From positions 1-34,026 of the forward strand of contig PLSK01000315.1 of assembly GCA_003165155.1 (NCBI GenBank): 34,026 bases of DNA, read 5' to 3'. The translations under genes and the position numbers were made by a program. The notes under the pieces were generated by a model that was given only the letters and a program-made list of their open reading frames with translations, searched no databases and was not told where the DNA came from. Source of the DNA: Mycobacterium sp. (GTDB lineage Bacteria; Actinomycetota; Actinomycetes; Mycobacteriales; Mycobacteriaceae). Positions within the stretch are counted from its first letter, which is position 1; each line of letters opens with the position of its first letter. This document shows positions 1 through 7,527 of this stretch, one piece after another.

Positions 1-1239
1 GCCGCCGGTGCCCCCGGTGCCGCCGGCGCCCCCTTGGCCGCCGGCCAGCCCGCGGTTGGCGCTGTTGTCGGTGCCAGTCCAGCCTTGGCCGCCGATGCCG
101 CCCACACCGCCAATGCCGCCCTGCCCACCGGCACCTTGCTGACCGCCTCCGCCGGAGCCGGCCTGCCCGCCGGCCCCGCCCGTGCCGCCGTCACCGCCGG
201 CCGCGCCCTGGGTGCCGGTGTCGCCGACACCGCCTTGACCGCCGGTGCCGCCGGTGCCCCCGGTGCCGCCGCTGCCGGCGGAACCCGAGGCCGCCTGCCC
301 GCCCAAGCCGTTGCCGCCGAGGCCGGCGTTGCCGCCGGTGCCCCCAACCCCGCCGCCGCCGCCCTGGCCTCCGGCAACCCCGATGTTTGCGCTGTTATCG
401 GCACCCACGCCACCGGTGCCACCCTGGCCCCCGACCCCGCCGCTGCCGCCCTGGCCGCCGGCGCCCTGGGCCCCGGCATGGCCGAACAATGCCGACCCTT
501 GGCCACCGGCCCCACCCATGCCGCCGGTGCCGCCGTTCCCGCCGGCACCGCCAGCCGCGCCGGTGGTGGCAGCCACCCCGGCCCCGCCGGTACCGCCAGT
601 GCCGCCTTCGCCGCCGGAACCGCCGTTACCGCGCAACAGTCCGCCGTTGCCACCGGCGCCGCCGTTGCCGCCAACGGAGCTCGCGGCGCCCGTGGCGCCG
701 GCGCCCCCTGCGCCGCCGTTGCCGCCGTTGCCGCCGCTGCCGAACAATCCGGCGCTACCGCCGTTGCCGCCGGACTTCCCCGGGGCGCCGGACCCACCGG
801 TGCCGCCGTTGCCGAACAAAAGTCCGCCGTTGCCGCCGTTTTGCCCACTCCCCGGCGCCCTGTTGGTGCCGTTGCCAATCAGCGGGCGACCCAGCAACGC
901 CTCGGTTGGCGCGTTGACCGCGCTCAGCGCGTCGTTCTGCACGGTCTGCAACAGCGAGGCGTTGGCCGCCTCGGCGTCCGCATATGCAATCCCTGCTCTG
1001 CTCAAAGCCTGTAGGAACTGCTGGTGGAAGGTCGCCGCTTGGGCGGTTAGCGCCTGATAGGCCCGGGCGTAGCCGGAAAACAGCGAGGCGATCACCACCG
1101 ACACTTCGTCACCGGCCGCGGGTAGCACCGCGGTGGTCGGAGCCGCGGCCACGCTGGCCTCGCTGATCCTGGAGGCGATACCGGCCAGATCCGAAGCGGC
1201 CGAAGCCATCAGCTCCGGTGCTGCGATGACGAACGGCAT
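1..1239 (-). CDS. PE_PGRS family protein (3' end outside the window)
   Basis: The protein starts [11 protein letters not shown] and has a classic PE domain over about residues 1-95. A YxxxE motif (Tyr86-Ala-Asp-Ala-Glu90) at its end is the type VII (ESX-5) secretion signal of PE proteins. The linker carries the GRPLIGNG motif that usually precedes PGRS domains. From about residue 125 the sequence is Gly-Gly-Asn/Gly-Gly-Ala/Thr repeats with no stop up to the window edge (413 codons seen). PE_PGRS proteins are secreted or cell-surface proteins; the role of this one is unknown. ATG at 1239 has the ribosome site GGGAGG 5-6 bases upstream. It is divergent from the reductase gene at 1465. In M. tuberculosis I recall no PE_PGRS directly before Rv1059, so this is a lineage-specific position. 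Confidence 0.93.
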   Translation of the reverse strand, partial: MPFVIAAPELMASAASDLAGIASRISEASVAAAPTTAVLPAAGDEVSVVIASLFSGYARAYQALTAQAATFHQQFLQALSRAGIAYADAEAANASLLQTVQNDALSAVNAPTEALLGRPLIGNGTNRAPGSGQNGGNGGLLFGNGGTGGSGAPGKSGGNGGSAGLFGSGGNGGNGGAGGAGATGAASSVGGNGGAGGNGGLLRGNGGSGGEGGTGGTGGAGVAATTGAAGGAGGNGGTGGMGGAGGQGSALFGHAGAQGAGGQGGSGGVGGQGGTGGVGADNSANIGVAGGQGGGGGVGGTGGNAGLGGNGLGGQAASGSAGSGGTGGTGGTGGQGGVGDTGTQGAAGGDGGTGGAGGQAGSGGGGQQGAGGQGGIGGVGGIGGQGWTGTDNSANRGLAGGQGGAGGTGGTGG

Positions 1240-1464
1240 CCGCACCTCCCGCTAAGTCGCGGCAGCCCAGAGGGTTACCGCTGCGCCGTCGAACGCTAGG
1301 GATAGCGATTAAGACCAGTTCATCGTAAGGCCGCGAAGTCTGGGTCCATAGGGTTTTGGCCGGCGGTCTTCGCGGCAAGTTGGGCTCTGGAAGGTCGCCG
1401 TGACAGCTCAGACAGCTCCGCGCACCCAAAATGGCCGCCCGCGCCGATGGTGTAGAACGATTTC
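1240..1464. other. Intergenic region between divergent PE_PGRS and reductase genes
   Basis: This 225-base spacer holds the PE_PGRS ribosome site (GGGAGG near 1245-1250) and the 5' control region of the reductase gene. TAGAAC at 1453-1458 lies at -12 to -7 from the ATG at 1465, where a leaderless -10 box would be, but it lacks the final T. I see no convincing gene or RNA here. Confidence 0.4.
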
Positions 1465-2538
1465 ATGAGCCTGCGGGTCGTACGCGTCATTCAGTGGGCA
1501 ACCGGGTCGGTCGGCGTGGCGGCGATCAAAGGTGTGTTGGAACATCCCGAACTCGAACTCGTTGGCTGTTGGGTACATTCCGACGCCAAAAACGGAAAAG
1601 ACGTCGGCGACATCATCGGGACATCACCGCTTGGGGTGACGGCGACCAACAGCATCGAGGAAGTGCTCGCGCTCGACGCGGACGCGGTGATCTACGCACC
1701 CTTAATGCCCAACGTCGAGGAAGTCGCCGCGCTGCTGCGCTCGGGTAAGAACGTCGTCACCCCGGTCGGCTGGTTCTATCCGGGCGAAAAGGAAGCCGGG
1801 CCGCTGGAAGCTGCCGCGCGGGCCGGCAATGCGACCCTGCATGGTGCGGGAATCGGACCCGGTGCCGCGACAGAGCTGTTCCCGCTGCTGCTATCGGTGA
1901 TGTCCACGGGTGTGACTTTCGTTCGCGCCGAAGAGTTTTCCGATCTTCGTACCTACGCTGCGCCGGACGTCCTGCGCTATGTGATGGGTTTCGGCGGGAC
2001 ACCGGACAGCGCGTTGACCGGGCCCATGCAGAAGCTGCTCGACGGCGGCTTCCGCCAGTCGGTCCGGCTGTGCGTCGACCGGTTGGGCTTTGCCGCTGAT
2101 CCGGAGATCCGCTCGACGCAGGAGATCGCGGTCGCGACCGCCCCGATCGACTCGCCCATCGGTGCGATCGAACCCGGGCAGGTCGCCGGGCGTCGCTTCC
2201 ACTGGGAGGCGCTGGTCGGTGACACCGTAGTGGTGCGGGTGACGGTGAACTGGTTGATGGGCGAGGAAAACCTCGATCCGCCTTGGTCGTTCGGGTCGGC
2301 GGGGGAGCGCTACGAGATTGAGGTGCGCGGAAACCCCGACACATTCGTGACGATCAAGGGGTGGCAGCCCGAGACCGTCGAAGCGGGGCTGCAGAGCAAC
2401 CCGGGGATCGTCGCCACTGCGGCGCATTGCGTGAATGCGGTCCCCGCGACGTGTGCCGCGCCGGCGGGCATTCAAAGCTTCTTCGATCTGCCGCTCATCA
2501 CCGGCCGGGCCGCGCCAAGCTTGAGTGTGGAAGGCTGA
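1465..2538 (+). CDS. DapB-like NAD(P)-dependent reductase (Rv1059-like)
   Basis: This 357-residue protein starts with a Rossmann strand and glycine loop (VIQWATGSVG, about residues 8-17), followed by the helix and acidic strand of a dinucleotide-binding fold. The overall pattern is that of the dihydrodipicolinate reductase / 2,4-diaminopentanoate dehydrogenase-like family, and the length matches M. tuberculosis Rv1059 (about 354 residues). Substrate is unknown. True DapB is shorter and present elsewhere in mycobacteria, so lysine synthesis is unlikely. No ribosome site is clear upstream, consistent with leaderless or short-leader expression. The stop is 6 bases before the next ATG, so it is probably co-transcribed with the SRPBCC protein. 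Confidence 0.85.
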   Translation: MSLRVVRVIQWATGSVGVAAIKGVLEHPELELVGCWVHSDAKNGKDVGDIIGTSPLGVTATNSIEEVLALDADAVIYAPLMPNVEEVAALLRSGKNVVTPVGWFYPGEKEAGPLEAAARAGNATLHGAGIGPGAATELFPLLLSVMSTGVTFVRAEEFSDLRTYAAPDVLRYVMGFGGTPDSALTGPMQKLLDGGFRQSVRLCVDRLGFAADPEIRSTQEIAVATAPIDSPIGAIEPGQVAGRRFHWEALVGDTVVVRVTVNWLMGEENLDPPWSFGSAGERYEIEVRGNPDTFVTIKGWQPETVEAGLQSNPGIVATAAHCVNAVPATCAAPAGIQSFFDLPLITGRAAPSLSVEG

Positions 2539-2544
2539 AAGTCC

Positions 2545-3018
2545 ATGGCACAGTCGCTCGCCGTCGAAGAATCGCTGGTCATCGCCGTCCCGGTGGAGGA
2601 CGCCTTCCGCCGCACGCTGCCGATGCCGCTTCCAGACCTCTTCAAGCGCTGGCACGGGCCGATCCCGCCGATCAAGGAAGTGCGCGACCAGACCGGAGCG
2701 TGGGACACCGCGGGCCAGACCCGTACCGTGCTGCTGGCCGGCGGCGGCGGCATGCGTGAAGAGCTGACCAGCGTCGACCCCCCGCGATCGTTCGGCTACC
2801 TGCTGACCCAGGTCAGGGGCCCCATGACGCTGCTGGTCGACCATGTCGCGGGCGAATGGATCTTCACACCGGACGGGGATGGGACCGAGGTCACCTGGCG
2901 CTGGACCATCCACCGCAAGTCGATACTGACGGCATGGGCATTGCCGGTGTTCGCCCGGATCTGGAAGGGCTACGCCCGCCTGGCGTTGCGCGACCTGGCC
3001 GACGCGCTGACGGGCTGA
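2545..3018 (+). CDS. SRPBCC-fold lipid-binding-like protein (Rv1060-like)
   Basis: The 157-residue protein begins AQSLAVEESLVIAVPVEDAF, the opening strand and helix of the SRPBCC (START/Bet v1-like) fold. It ends with the long C-terminal helix (WKGYARLALRDLADAL). Such proteins hold a hydrophobic ligand in a deep cavity; neither ligand nor reaction can be named. No signal peptide or membrane segment is seen, so it is likely cytosolic. It lies 6 bases after the reductase stop and 19 bases before the amidotransferase, suggesting transcription with the reductase. Length equals that recalled for Rv1060. Confidence 0.8.
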   Translation: MAQSLAVEESLVIAVPVEDAFRRTLPMPLPDLFKRWHGPIPPIKEVRDQTGAWDTAGQTRTVLLAGGGGMREELTSVDPPRSFGYLLTQVRGPMTLLVDHVAGEWIFTPDGDGTEVTWRWTIHRKSILTAWALPVFARIWKGYARLALRDLADALTG

Positions 3019-3024
3019 CTTCGC

Positions 3025-3030
3025 TACCGT
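3025..3030 (+). promoter_or_regulatory. Candidate -10 box for the amidotransferase gene
   Basis: TACCGT fits the mycobacterial TANNNT -10 pattern and ends 7 bases before the ATG at 3038. No purine-rich ribosome site lies between, so a leaderless transcript is likely even though the upstream gene ends only 19 bases away. Confidence 0.45.
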
Positions 3031-3037
3031 CGACAAC

Positions 3038-3925
3038 ATGTGTCGACTCTTTGGCTTGCACGCAGGGGCCGCGGTTGTTCCCGCGACGTTTTGGCTGCTC
3101 GACGCCCCGGACAGCCTGTCCGAGCAAAGCAGGAGGAACCCCGACGGTACGGGCTTGGGCCTCTTCGACGAGCACGGCCAGCCCCAGCTTCACAAAGAGC
3201 CGATGGCGGCGTGGCAGGATGCGCAGTTCGCCACCGAAGCCCACCACCTGACCGGCACGACCTTCATCGCCCATGTTCGCTATGCGACGACCGGGGCGCT
3301 CGACGTGCATAACACCCACCCCTTTTTGCAGGACGGCCGGATCTTCGCGCACAACGGCGTGGTCGAAGGGCTGGACGCCATCGACGCGCGACTGCGCGAA
3401 ATCGGCACGGCTGAACTGGTTTTGGGCCAGACAGATTCCGAGCGGGTATTCGCTTTGATCACCGGCTCGGTCCGCGCCCGCGGGGATTCTCCAGCCGATA
3501 TCACCGCCGGTTTCGTCGACGCCATGAATTGGCTGGCGGCGAATGTACCGATCTACGCGGCCAACATTCTGCTCTGCACGGCTACCGATATGTGGGCGCT
3601 GCGTTACCCCGAGTCCAATGAGCTCTACGTCTTGGACCGGTCCCACGGCCATCGAAGGGCCGACCCGCACTCCGGATTTAATCTGCGCACCAAGCGAATC
3701 CACGCGACGTCAGAGCAGCTGGAGTCCCGCCCGTCGGTCGTGTTTGCCACCGAACGGATGGACAACGACCCGAGCTGGTCCCTGCTCGACTCGGGGGAGT
3801 TGGTCCACGTCGACGCCCAGTTGCAGATCACCCGCAGTGTCGTGCTGCCCGAGCCGCCCACGCACTTGATCCGTCAGCAGGACTTGAGCGCGCACGCCCA
3901 ACAGGCGCAGCATACTTCGGCGTGA
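3038..3925 (+). CDS. Class II glutamine amidotransferase (Rv1061-like)
   Basis: The protein starts Met-Cys-Arg-Leu-Phe-Gly. Cys2, exposed when Met is removed, is the N-terminal nucleophile of class II (Ntn) glutamine amidotransferases. Further family motifs are NPDGTGLGLFDEHG near residue 34, the HVRYATTG segment near residue 80, and HNTHPF followed by FAHNGVVEG near residue 110. The 295-residue length matches stand-alone GATase domains of the YafJ / EgtC type rather than a full synthetase, so the ammonia acceptor is unknown. EgtC works in ergothioneine synthesis, but no other egt genes are here. The patatin gene starts 7 bases downstream. Confidence 0.88.
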   Translation: MCRLFGLHAGAAVVPATFWLLDAPDSLSEQSRRNPDGTGLGLFDEHGQPQLHKEPMAAWQDAQFATEAHHLTGTTFIAHVRYATTGALDVHNTHPFLQDGRIFAHNGVVEGLDAIDARLREIGTAELVLGQTDSERVFALITGSVRARGDSPADITAGFVDAMNWLAANVPIYAANILLCTATDMWALRYPESNELYVLDRSHGHRRADPHSGFNLRTKRIHATSEQLESRPSVVFATERMDNDPSWSLLDSGELVHVDAQLQITRSVVLPEPPTHLIRQQDLSAHAQQAQHTSA

Positions 3926-3932
3926 GGCCCGC

Positions 3933-4802
3933 ATGACTACCAAACGCGCGTTGGTGCTCGCAGGCGGAGGATTGGCGGGAATCGCTTGGGAAACAGGTGT
4001 TTTGCTTGGAATCGCTGATGAGTCACCGGTGGCGGCTCGGCTGCTGCTTGACTCGGATGTGTTGGTTGGGACGTCGGCGGGCTCGGCTGTCGTCGCACAG
4101 ATCAGCGGTGACACCACGCTCGACGCGCTGTTCGACCGGCAACTGGCCGAGACCTCGGCTGAGCTTGACCCCGGAGTCGATATCGAAGGCATCGCCGAGC
4201 TTTTCCTAACTGCCTTACGGGAACCGTACGTTGAGACGCCGGATAAAACGCGGCAGCAGATGCGGCGCATCGGCGCGGTGGCCGCCGGCACCGAAACGGT
4301 CCCAGAAGCCGTCCGCCGTCAGGTAATTGCGCAACGCCTGCCGTCGCACGAGTGGCCCGAGCGGGCGCTGCGGGTTACCGCGATCGACATAGCCACCGGC
4401 GAACTGGTGGTCTTCGATGGGGAATCAGGTGTCGGGCTCGTCGACGCGGTGGCGGCCAGCTGCGCGGTGCCGGGGGCATGGCCGCCGGTGACAATCGCGG
4501 GCCGACGCTACATGGACGGTGGGGTTGCCGGCTCGGTCAACCTCGACGTTGCCCGCGACTGCGACGCGGCCGTGGTCCTGGTGCCCGCCGGTGCGGATGC
4601 ACCGGCACCGTTCGGCGCCGGGCCGGCCGCCGAGATCGCGGCATTCGCCGGCTCGACGTTCACCCTGTTCGCCGACGGCGACTCGTTGGCGGCTTTCGGG
4701 CCCAATGCGCTGGATCCGCGCTGCCGCAAGCCGTCTGCCCTTGCCGGACGCGCGCAGGGGCGCCGTGACGCGGCGGCGGTCGCACGGTTCCTGGGTGTCT
4801 AG
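3933..4802 (+). CDS. Patatin-like phospholipase (Rv1062-like)
   Basis: Patatin fold: oxyanion loop GGGLAG at residues 11-16, nucleophile elbow G46-T-S48-A-G50, and catalytic Asp195 in the MDGG motif give the Ser-Asp dyad. These enzymes hydrolyse acyl esters of (phospho)lipids; the substrate is unknown. At 289 residues it is close to Rv1062 (about 285). No signal peptide is visible, so it is probably cytosolic or membrane-associated. The start follows the amidotransferase stop by 7 bases. Its stop is one base from the stop of a second, convergent patatin. Confidence 0.87.
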   Translation: MTTKRALVLAGGGLAGIAWETGVLLGIADESPVAARLLLDSDVLVGTSAGSAVVAQISGDTTLDALFDRQLAETSAELDPGVDIEGIAELFLTALREPYVETPDKTRQQMRRIGAVAAGTETVPEAVRRQVIAQRLPSHEWPERALRVTAIDIATGELVVFDGESGVGLVDAVAASCAVPGAWPPVTIAGRRYMDGGVAGSVNLDVARDCDAAVVLVPAGADAPAPFGAGPAAEIAAFAGSTFTLFADGDSLAAFGPNALDPRCRKPSALAGRAQGRRDAAAVARFLGV

Positions 4803-4803
4803 A

Positions 4804-5838
4804 TCAACTCTCGATCGCGGGCGGCCCGGACTGATCCGCCTCTATCGCGAGGGCGTCTAGGGCCTGGTTGGCCAGCGCCCTGCCGGCGTCGATCACTTCA
4901 GCCGCCCGGTGAAATTCCAGGCTCCGGCACGTTGAACGCGGCACCTCGATCAGCAGACCGGGCGGGTAGGTTGCCAGCGTATGGCGGGCCAGCGCGGACT
5001 GCGCGATCTCGATGGTCCGGTTCATCACCTCGAAACTGCCCAATTTCCTGGGAACTTCGAGCGGAATCTCGAGCGAAACTGCCTCGGCCTCGTCGGCGTC
5101 ATCTTCGAGATCTTCGGCGTCTTCGCCGTCCGCACCAAATCGGCTCAGCACCGCTCGGGCGGTCGGCCGGTCCAGCAGCGCAGACGTGCTGCGCAGCATG
5201 CGGTTCAACCACTCCACGGTCACACCAGGCTCCGCCTCGCGGTTGTCGATTACCTCACTGCCGTTGAGGCTCACGGCGATTGTCAGGTCTGCGTTGACCG
5301 CTGAGAGCGGCGCCATCGGTACCGGGTCCAAGATCCCGCCGTCGGCGAGCAGGCGTCCGCCGACTTCATGCGGGGTGATCACCCCGGGTATCGCGATGGA
5401 CGCCCGGATGGCCTCGTCGAGAGGGCCGTGCTGAAACCACACCGACTTGCCGGTCAACAGGTCGGTCGCCACCGCGGTGTATGGGATGGGCAGCTCCTCG
5501 ATGGTGACCGGGCCGAGGATGTCGCGCACCGCGTCCAGGATCTTTCCGGCCCGCAGCACCCCGGCGGCGCTGATGGACGGATCCAGCAACCGCAGAATGG
5601 TGCGCTGCGTCAATGATTTCGCCCAGTCGGCGAACTCGTCGAGTCGCCCGGCGGCCTGCAGACCCCCCACTACGGCCCCCATTGACGAGCCGGAGATCCC
5701 CACGATGTCGTAACCGCGCTCCCGCAGCGTTTCGATGACGCCGATATGGGCGTAGCCCCGGGCGCCGCCGCTACCGAGGGCCAGTGCCACCCGAGTGGGT
5801 GATGACCCGTGCGAGCGCGCTGCTACATCGCGGGGCAT
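4804..5838 (-). CDS. Patatin-like phospholipase, RssA type (Rv1063c-like)
   Basis: A 344-residue patatin: oxyanion loop GSGGARG at about residues 22-28, GxSxG as G50-S-S52-M-G54, and catalytic Asp166 in ADGGILDPVP. It resembles the RssA/NTE bacterial patatins more than the neighbouring patatin. An acidic stretch (EDAEDLEDDADEAEA, about residues 240-255) interrupts the C-terminal half and may be a flexible loop. An in-frame stop lies at 5869-5871 with no alternative start codon between, so ATG 5838 is the only reasonable start. No ribosome site is clear. It is convergent with the first patatin (1-base gap). Confidence 0.87.
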   Translation of the reverse strand: MPRDVAARSHGSSPTRVALALGSGGARGYAHIGVIETLRERGYDIVGISGSSMGAVVGGLQAAGRLDEFADWAKSLTQRTILRLLDPSISAAGVLRAGKILDAVRDILGPVTIEELPIPYTAVATDLLTGKSVWFQHGPLDEAIRASIAIPGVITPHEVGGRLLADGGILDPVPMAPLSAVNADLTIAVSLNGSEVIDNREAEPGVTVEWLNRMLRSTSALLDRPTARAVLSRFGADGEDAEDLEDDADEAEAVSLEIPLEVPRKLGSFEVMNRTIEIAQSALARHTLATYPPGLLIEVPRSTCRSLEFHRAAEVIDAGRALANQALDALAIEADQSGPPAIES

Positions 5839-5944
5839 CTGTTTATCTTTGCGCCGCAGAATGGACCGTCAAGTGGCCGGGTCGATAATTTCGTGCACCC
5901 GTGATCTCAATTACTCAGGCGGTCGAAGCGGAGGAGGCCGAACG

Positions 5945-6397
5945 CTACCCGCATTCTTCGTTGGCGGCGGCACGCGCCGCGGTGATCACGGCCGCCTGCC
6001 GGGCCAGGGTGAGGTCCGCCCATCGGACGTTCCAGCTGCCCGCCGTACCCGATGGCGATGCCTGAACCATCGCCAGATACGGCTCGAATACCGAGCCACC
6101 GGCCTTGGGCTGGGCTTCCATCCATAGTTTTGCAGCGTGACAGGCCTGGAAGTACTCCTCCTCGGTCGAATTCGCGGGGACATCGACCCTGGTCGTCACG
6201 CCGGCGGGGGAGAGTTCGATGGCGCCGGGCGGCGCTGAGCCAGGGCTGCTGCGGGCTGTCGAGGACGGTGCTGACGAGGACGTCGGCTTGCCGCTGCCGG
6301 CGTCATGCGAACAGCCCACGGCCCCGGACAAACCGATCAATCCGGTCGCGAGAAGCACCGTGCCCCATGGCCGGGGCGGTGGAGGGTAAGGGCGCAC
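5945..6397 (-). CDS. lpqV: Putative lipoprotein LpqV
   Basis: The GTG start gives a proline-rich N-terminus, a hydrophobic signal segment (WGTVLLATGLIGLSG, residues 11-25) and a lipobox ending AVG-Cys29, typical of type II signal peptidase processing. A Ser/Thr/Ala/Pro-rich tether follows, then a conserved domain with EEEYFQACHAAKLWM. Mature protein is predicted to be acylated and held outside the plasma membrane. Position and length fit Rv1064c (LpqV); no function is known. A -10 box TAGATT lies exactly at -12 to -7 from the GTG, so it is probably leaderless. It is divergent from the cysteine dioxygenase gene. Confidence 0.85.
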   Translation of the reverse strand: MRPYPPPPRPWGTVLLATGLIGLSGAVGCSHDAGSGKPTSSSAPSSTARSSPGSAPPGAIELSPAGVTTRVDVPANSTEEEYFQACHAAKLWMEAQPKAGGSVFEPYLAMVQASPSGTAGSWNVRWADLTLARQAAVITAARAAANEECG

Positions 6398-6403
6398 GCT
6401 GTC

Positions 6404-6409
6404 AATCTA
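6404..6409 (-). promoter_or_regulatory. -10 box for lpqV (leaderless)
   Basis: Read on the reverse strand this is TAGATT, followed by 6 bases and the GTG start at 6397. It is a textbook position for a mycobacterial leaderless start. Confidence 0.6.
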
Positions 6410-6508
6410 TGCAACACTGGCGGCGTGATGGAGCGCTTCGGATTTTGTGAGTGTTGTCGGCCCTAATAACGCCGCCGCTTTTCCAATCCGTCCACTCTGG
6501 AGCTCCTC

Positions 6509-7087
6509 GTGTCTGTATCTGCTGTTACGCATCCGATTGCTCGGCCACTGAGCATGCCGTCCACATCCTCGGGACCCACCCGGCTACGGGTGCCCGACCT
6601 TCTGCACGCTACCGACCAAGCCGCCGACGACGTGCTCAGCGGGCGGTGCGACCATCTGCTGCCCGGCGACGGTGTGCCGGAATCGGAGCGGTGGTTCACC
6701 CGCATCCACGGAGACGATGAACTGGACGTCTGGCTGATCAGCTGGGTGCCCGGGCACGCGACCGAACTACACGACCACGGCGGCTCACTCGGTGCGCTAA
6801 CCGTGCTGTCCGGGTCGCTCAATGAATTCCGTTGGGACGGAGAGAAATTGCGTCGCCGCCGACTGGATGCCGGCGATCAGGCTGGGTTCCCGCTGGGTTG
6901 GGTGCACGATGTGGTGTGGGCACCACGGACGGCACCCACCCGCCCGGTCGCAACCGCTCAGCCGACCCTGAGCGTTCATGCATACTCGCCCCCGCTGACG
7001 GCCATGTCGTATTACGAGGTCACCGGGCGAAACAGATTGCGCCGCCAGCGCACCGAATTGACCGATCAACCTGAAGGAACCAAATGA
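6509..7087 (+). CDS. Cysteine dioxygenase-type cupin (Rv1065-like)
   Basis: A 192-residue cupin of the type I cysteine dioxygenase family. Iron-binding histidines are His88-x-His90 (ELHDHGG) in cupin motif 1 and His157 (SVHAYSPP) in motif 2, the arrangement that binds Fe(II) in thiol dioxygenases. VHAYSPPL is typical of cysteine dioxygenase. The likely reaction is oxidation of cysteine (or a related thiol) to its sulfinate. The first 25 residues look flexible. The GTG start at 6509 has GGAG 6 bases upstream. Its stop overlaps the ATG of the rhodanese gene (ATGA), so the two are translationally coupled. Another small thiol could be the true substrate. Confidence 0.85.
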   Translation: MSVSAVTHPIARPLSMPSTSSGPTRLRVPDLLHATDQAADDVLSGRCDHLLPGDGVPESERWFTRIHGDDELDVWLISWVPGHATELHDHGGSLGALTVLSGSLNEFRWDGEKLRRRRLDAGDQAGFPLGWVHDVVWAPRTAPTRPVATAQPTLSVHAYSPPLTAMSYYEVTGRNRLRRQRTELTDQPEGTK

Positions 7088-7527
7088 GCCGCATCGACCG
7101 TGTTTTGGACGCCGCCCGGCGGCGGTACCGCCGCCTCAGCGCCGCCGAGGTGCCCGATGCACTGCGGCGCGGAGCGGTGCTCGTCGACATCCGGCCGCAG
7201 GCACAGCGCTTCCGCGAGGGTGGGGTGCCGGGCGCGCTGGTGATCGAACGCAACGTCCTGGAATGGCGTTGCGATCCGACCAGCGACGCCAGGCTGCCCG
7301 AGGCCGTCGGCGATGACGTCGAGTGGGTCATCGTGTGCTCGGAGGGTTACACGTCCAGCCTCGCAGCGGCGGCGCTGCTGGACATCGGCCAGCGCCGTGC
7401 CACGGACGTCTTCGGCGGCTACCACGCGCTGGTCGCCGCCGGTGTGCTGGCCGAGCTGGCCAGCGATTCGATCGAACCGCGTCTGGGCGCGCTGGTCGAC
7501 GCCGGATCCAGCCAGCGCTGGATCTAA
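7084..7527 (+). CDS. Single-domain rhodanese sulfurtransferase (Rv1066-like)
   Basis: The 147-residue protein is one rhodanese domain with the active-site loop C85-S-E-G-Y-T-S after strand WVIV. It also has the conserved VLVDIRP segment (about 32-38) and G-G-V-P-G-A (about 46-51). Cys85 would carry a persulfide for sulfur transfer. The ATG overlaps the end of the cysteine dioxygenase gene by 4 bases, pointing to a joint role in cysteine sulfur oxidation or sulfane sulfur handling. Its stop overlaps the stop of the convergent hydrolase gene by 4 bases. In H37Rv two PE_PGRS genes (Rv1067c, Rv1068c) lie at this junction; here they are absent. Confidence 0.88.
   Translation: MSRIDRVLDAARRRYRRLSAAEVPDALRRGAVLVDIRPQAQRFREGGVPGALVIERNVLEWRCDPTSDARLPEAVGDDVEWVIVCSEGYTSSLAAAALLDIGQRRATDVFGGYHALVAAGVLAELASDSIEPRLGALVDAGSSQRWI

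Noticed and set aside
34..1057. Long forward frames over the PE_PGRS gene
   Set aside because: They are Ala/Gly- or Pro-rich translations of the PGRS repeats in the wrong strand. The reverse frame has the PE domain and a ribosome site.
1891..3039. A 382-codon reverse frame antisense to the reductase and SRPBCC genes
   Set aside because: The translation shows no recognisable fold and is rich in Arg, Gln and His as expected of antisense frames. The forward genes have clear family motifs.
3933..6397. The two patatins and LpqV as a defence system (such as a CBASS phospholipase effector)
   Set aside because: No CD-NTase, ubiquitin-like or sensor gene lies nearby, and both patatins follow the conserved housekeeping order of mycobacteria. 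The cyclase at 32457 is a class III adenylate cyclase, unrelated to CD-NTases.
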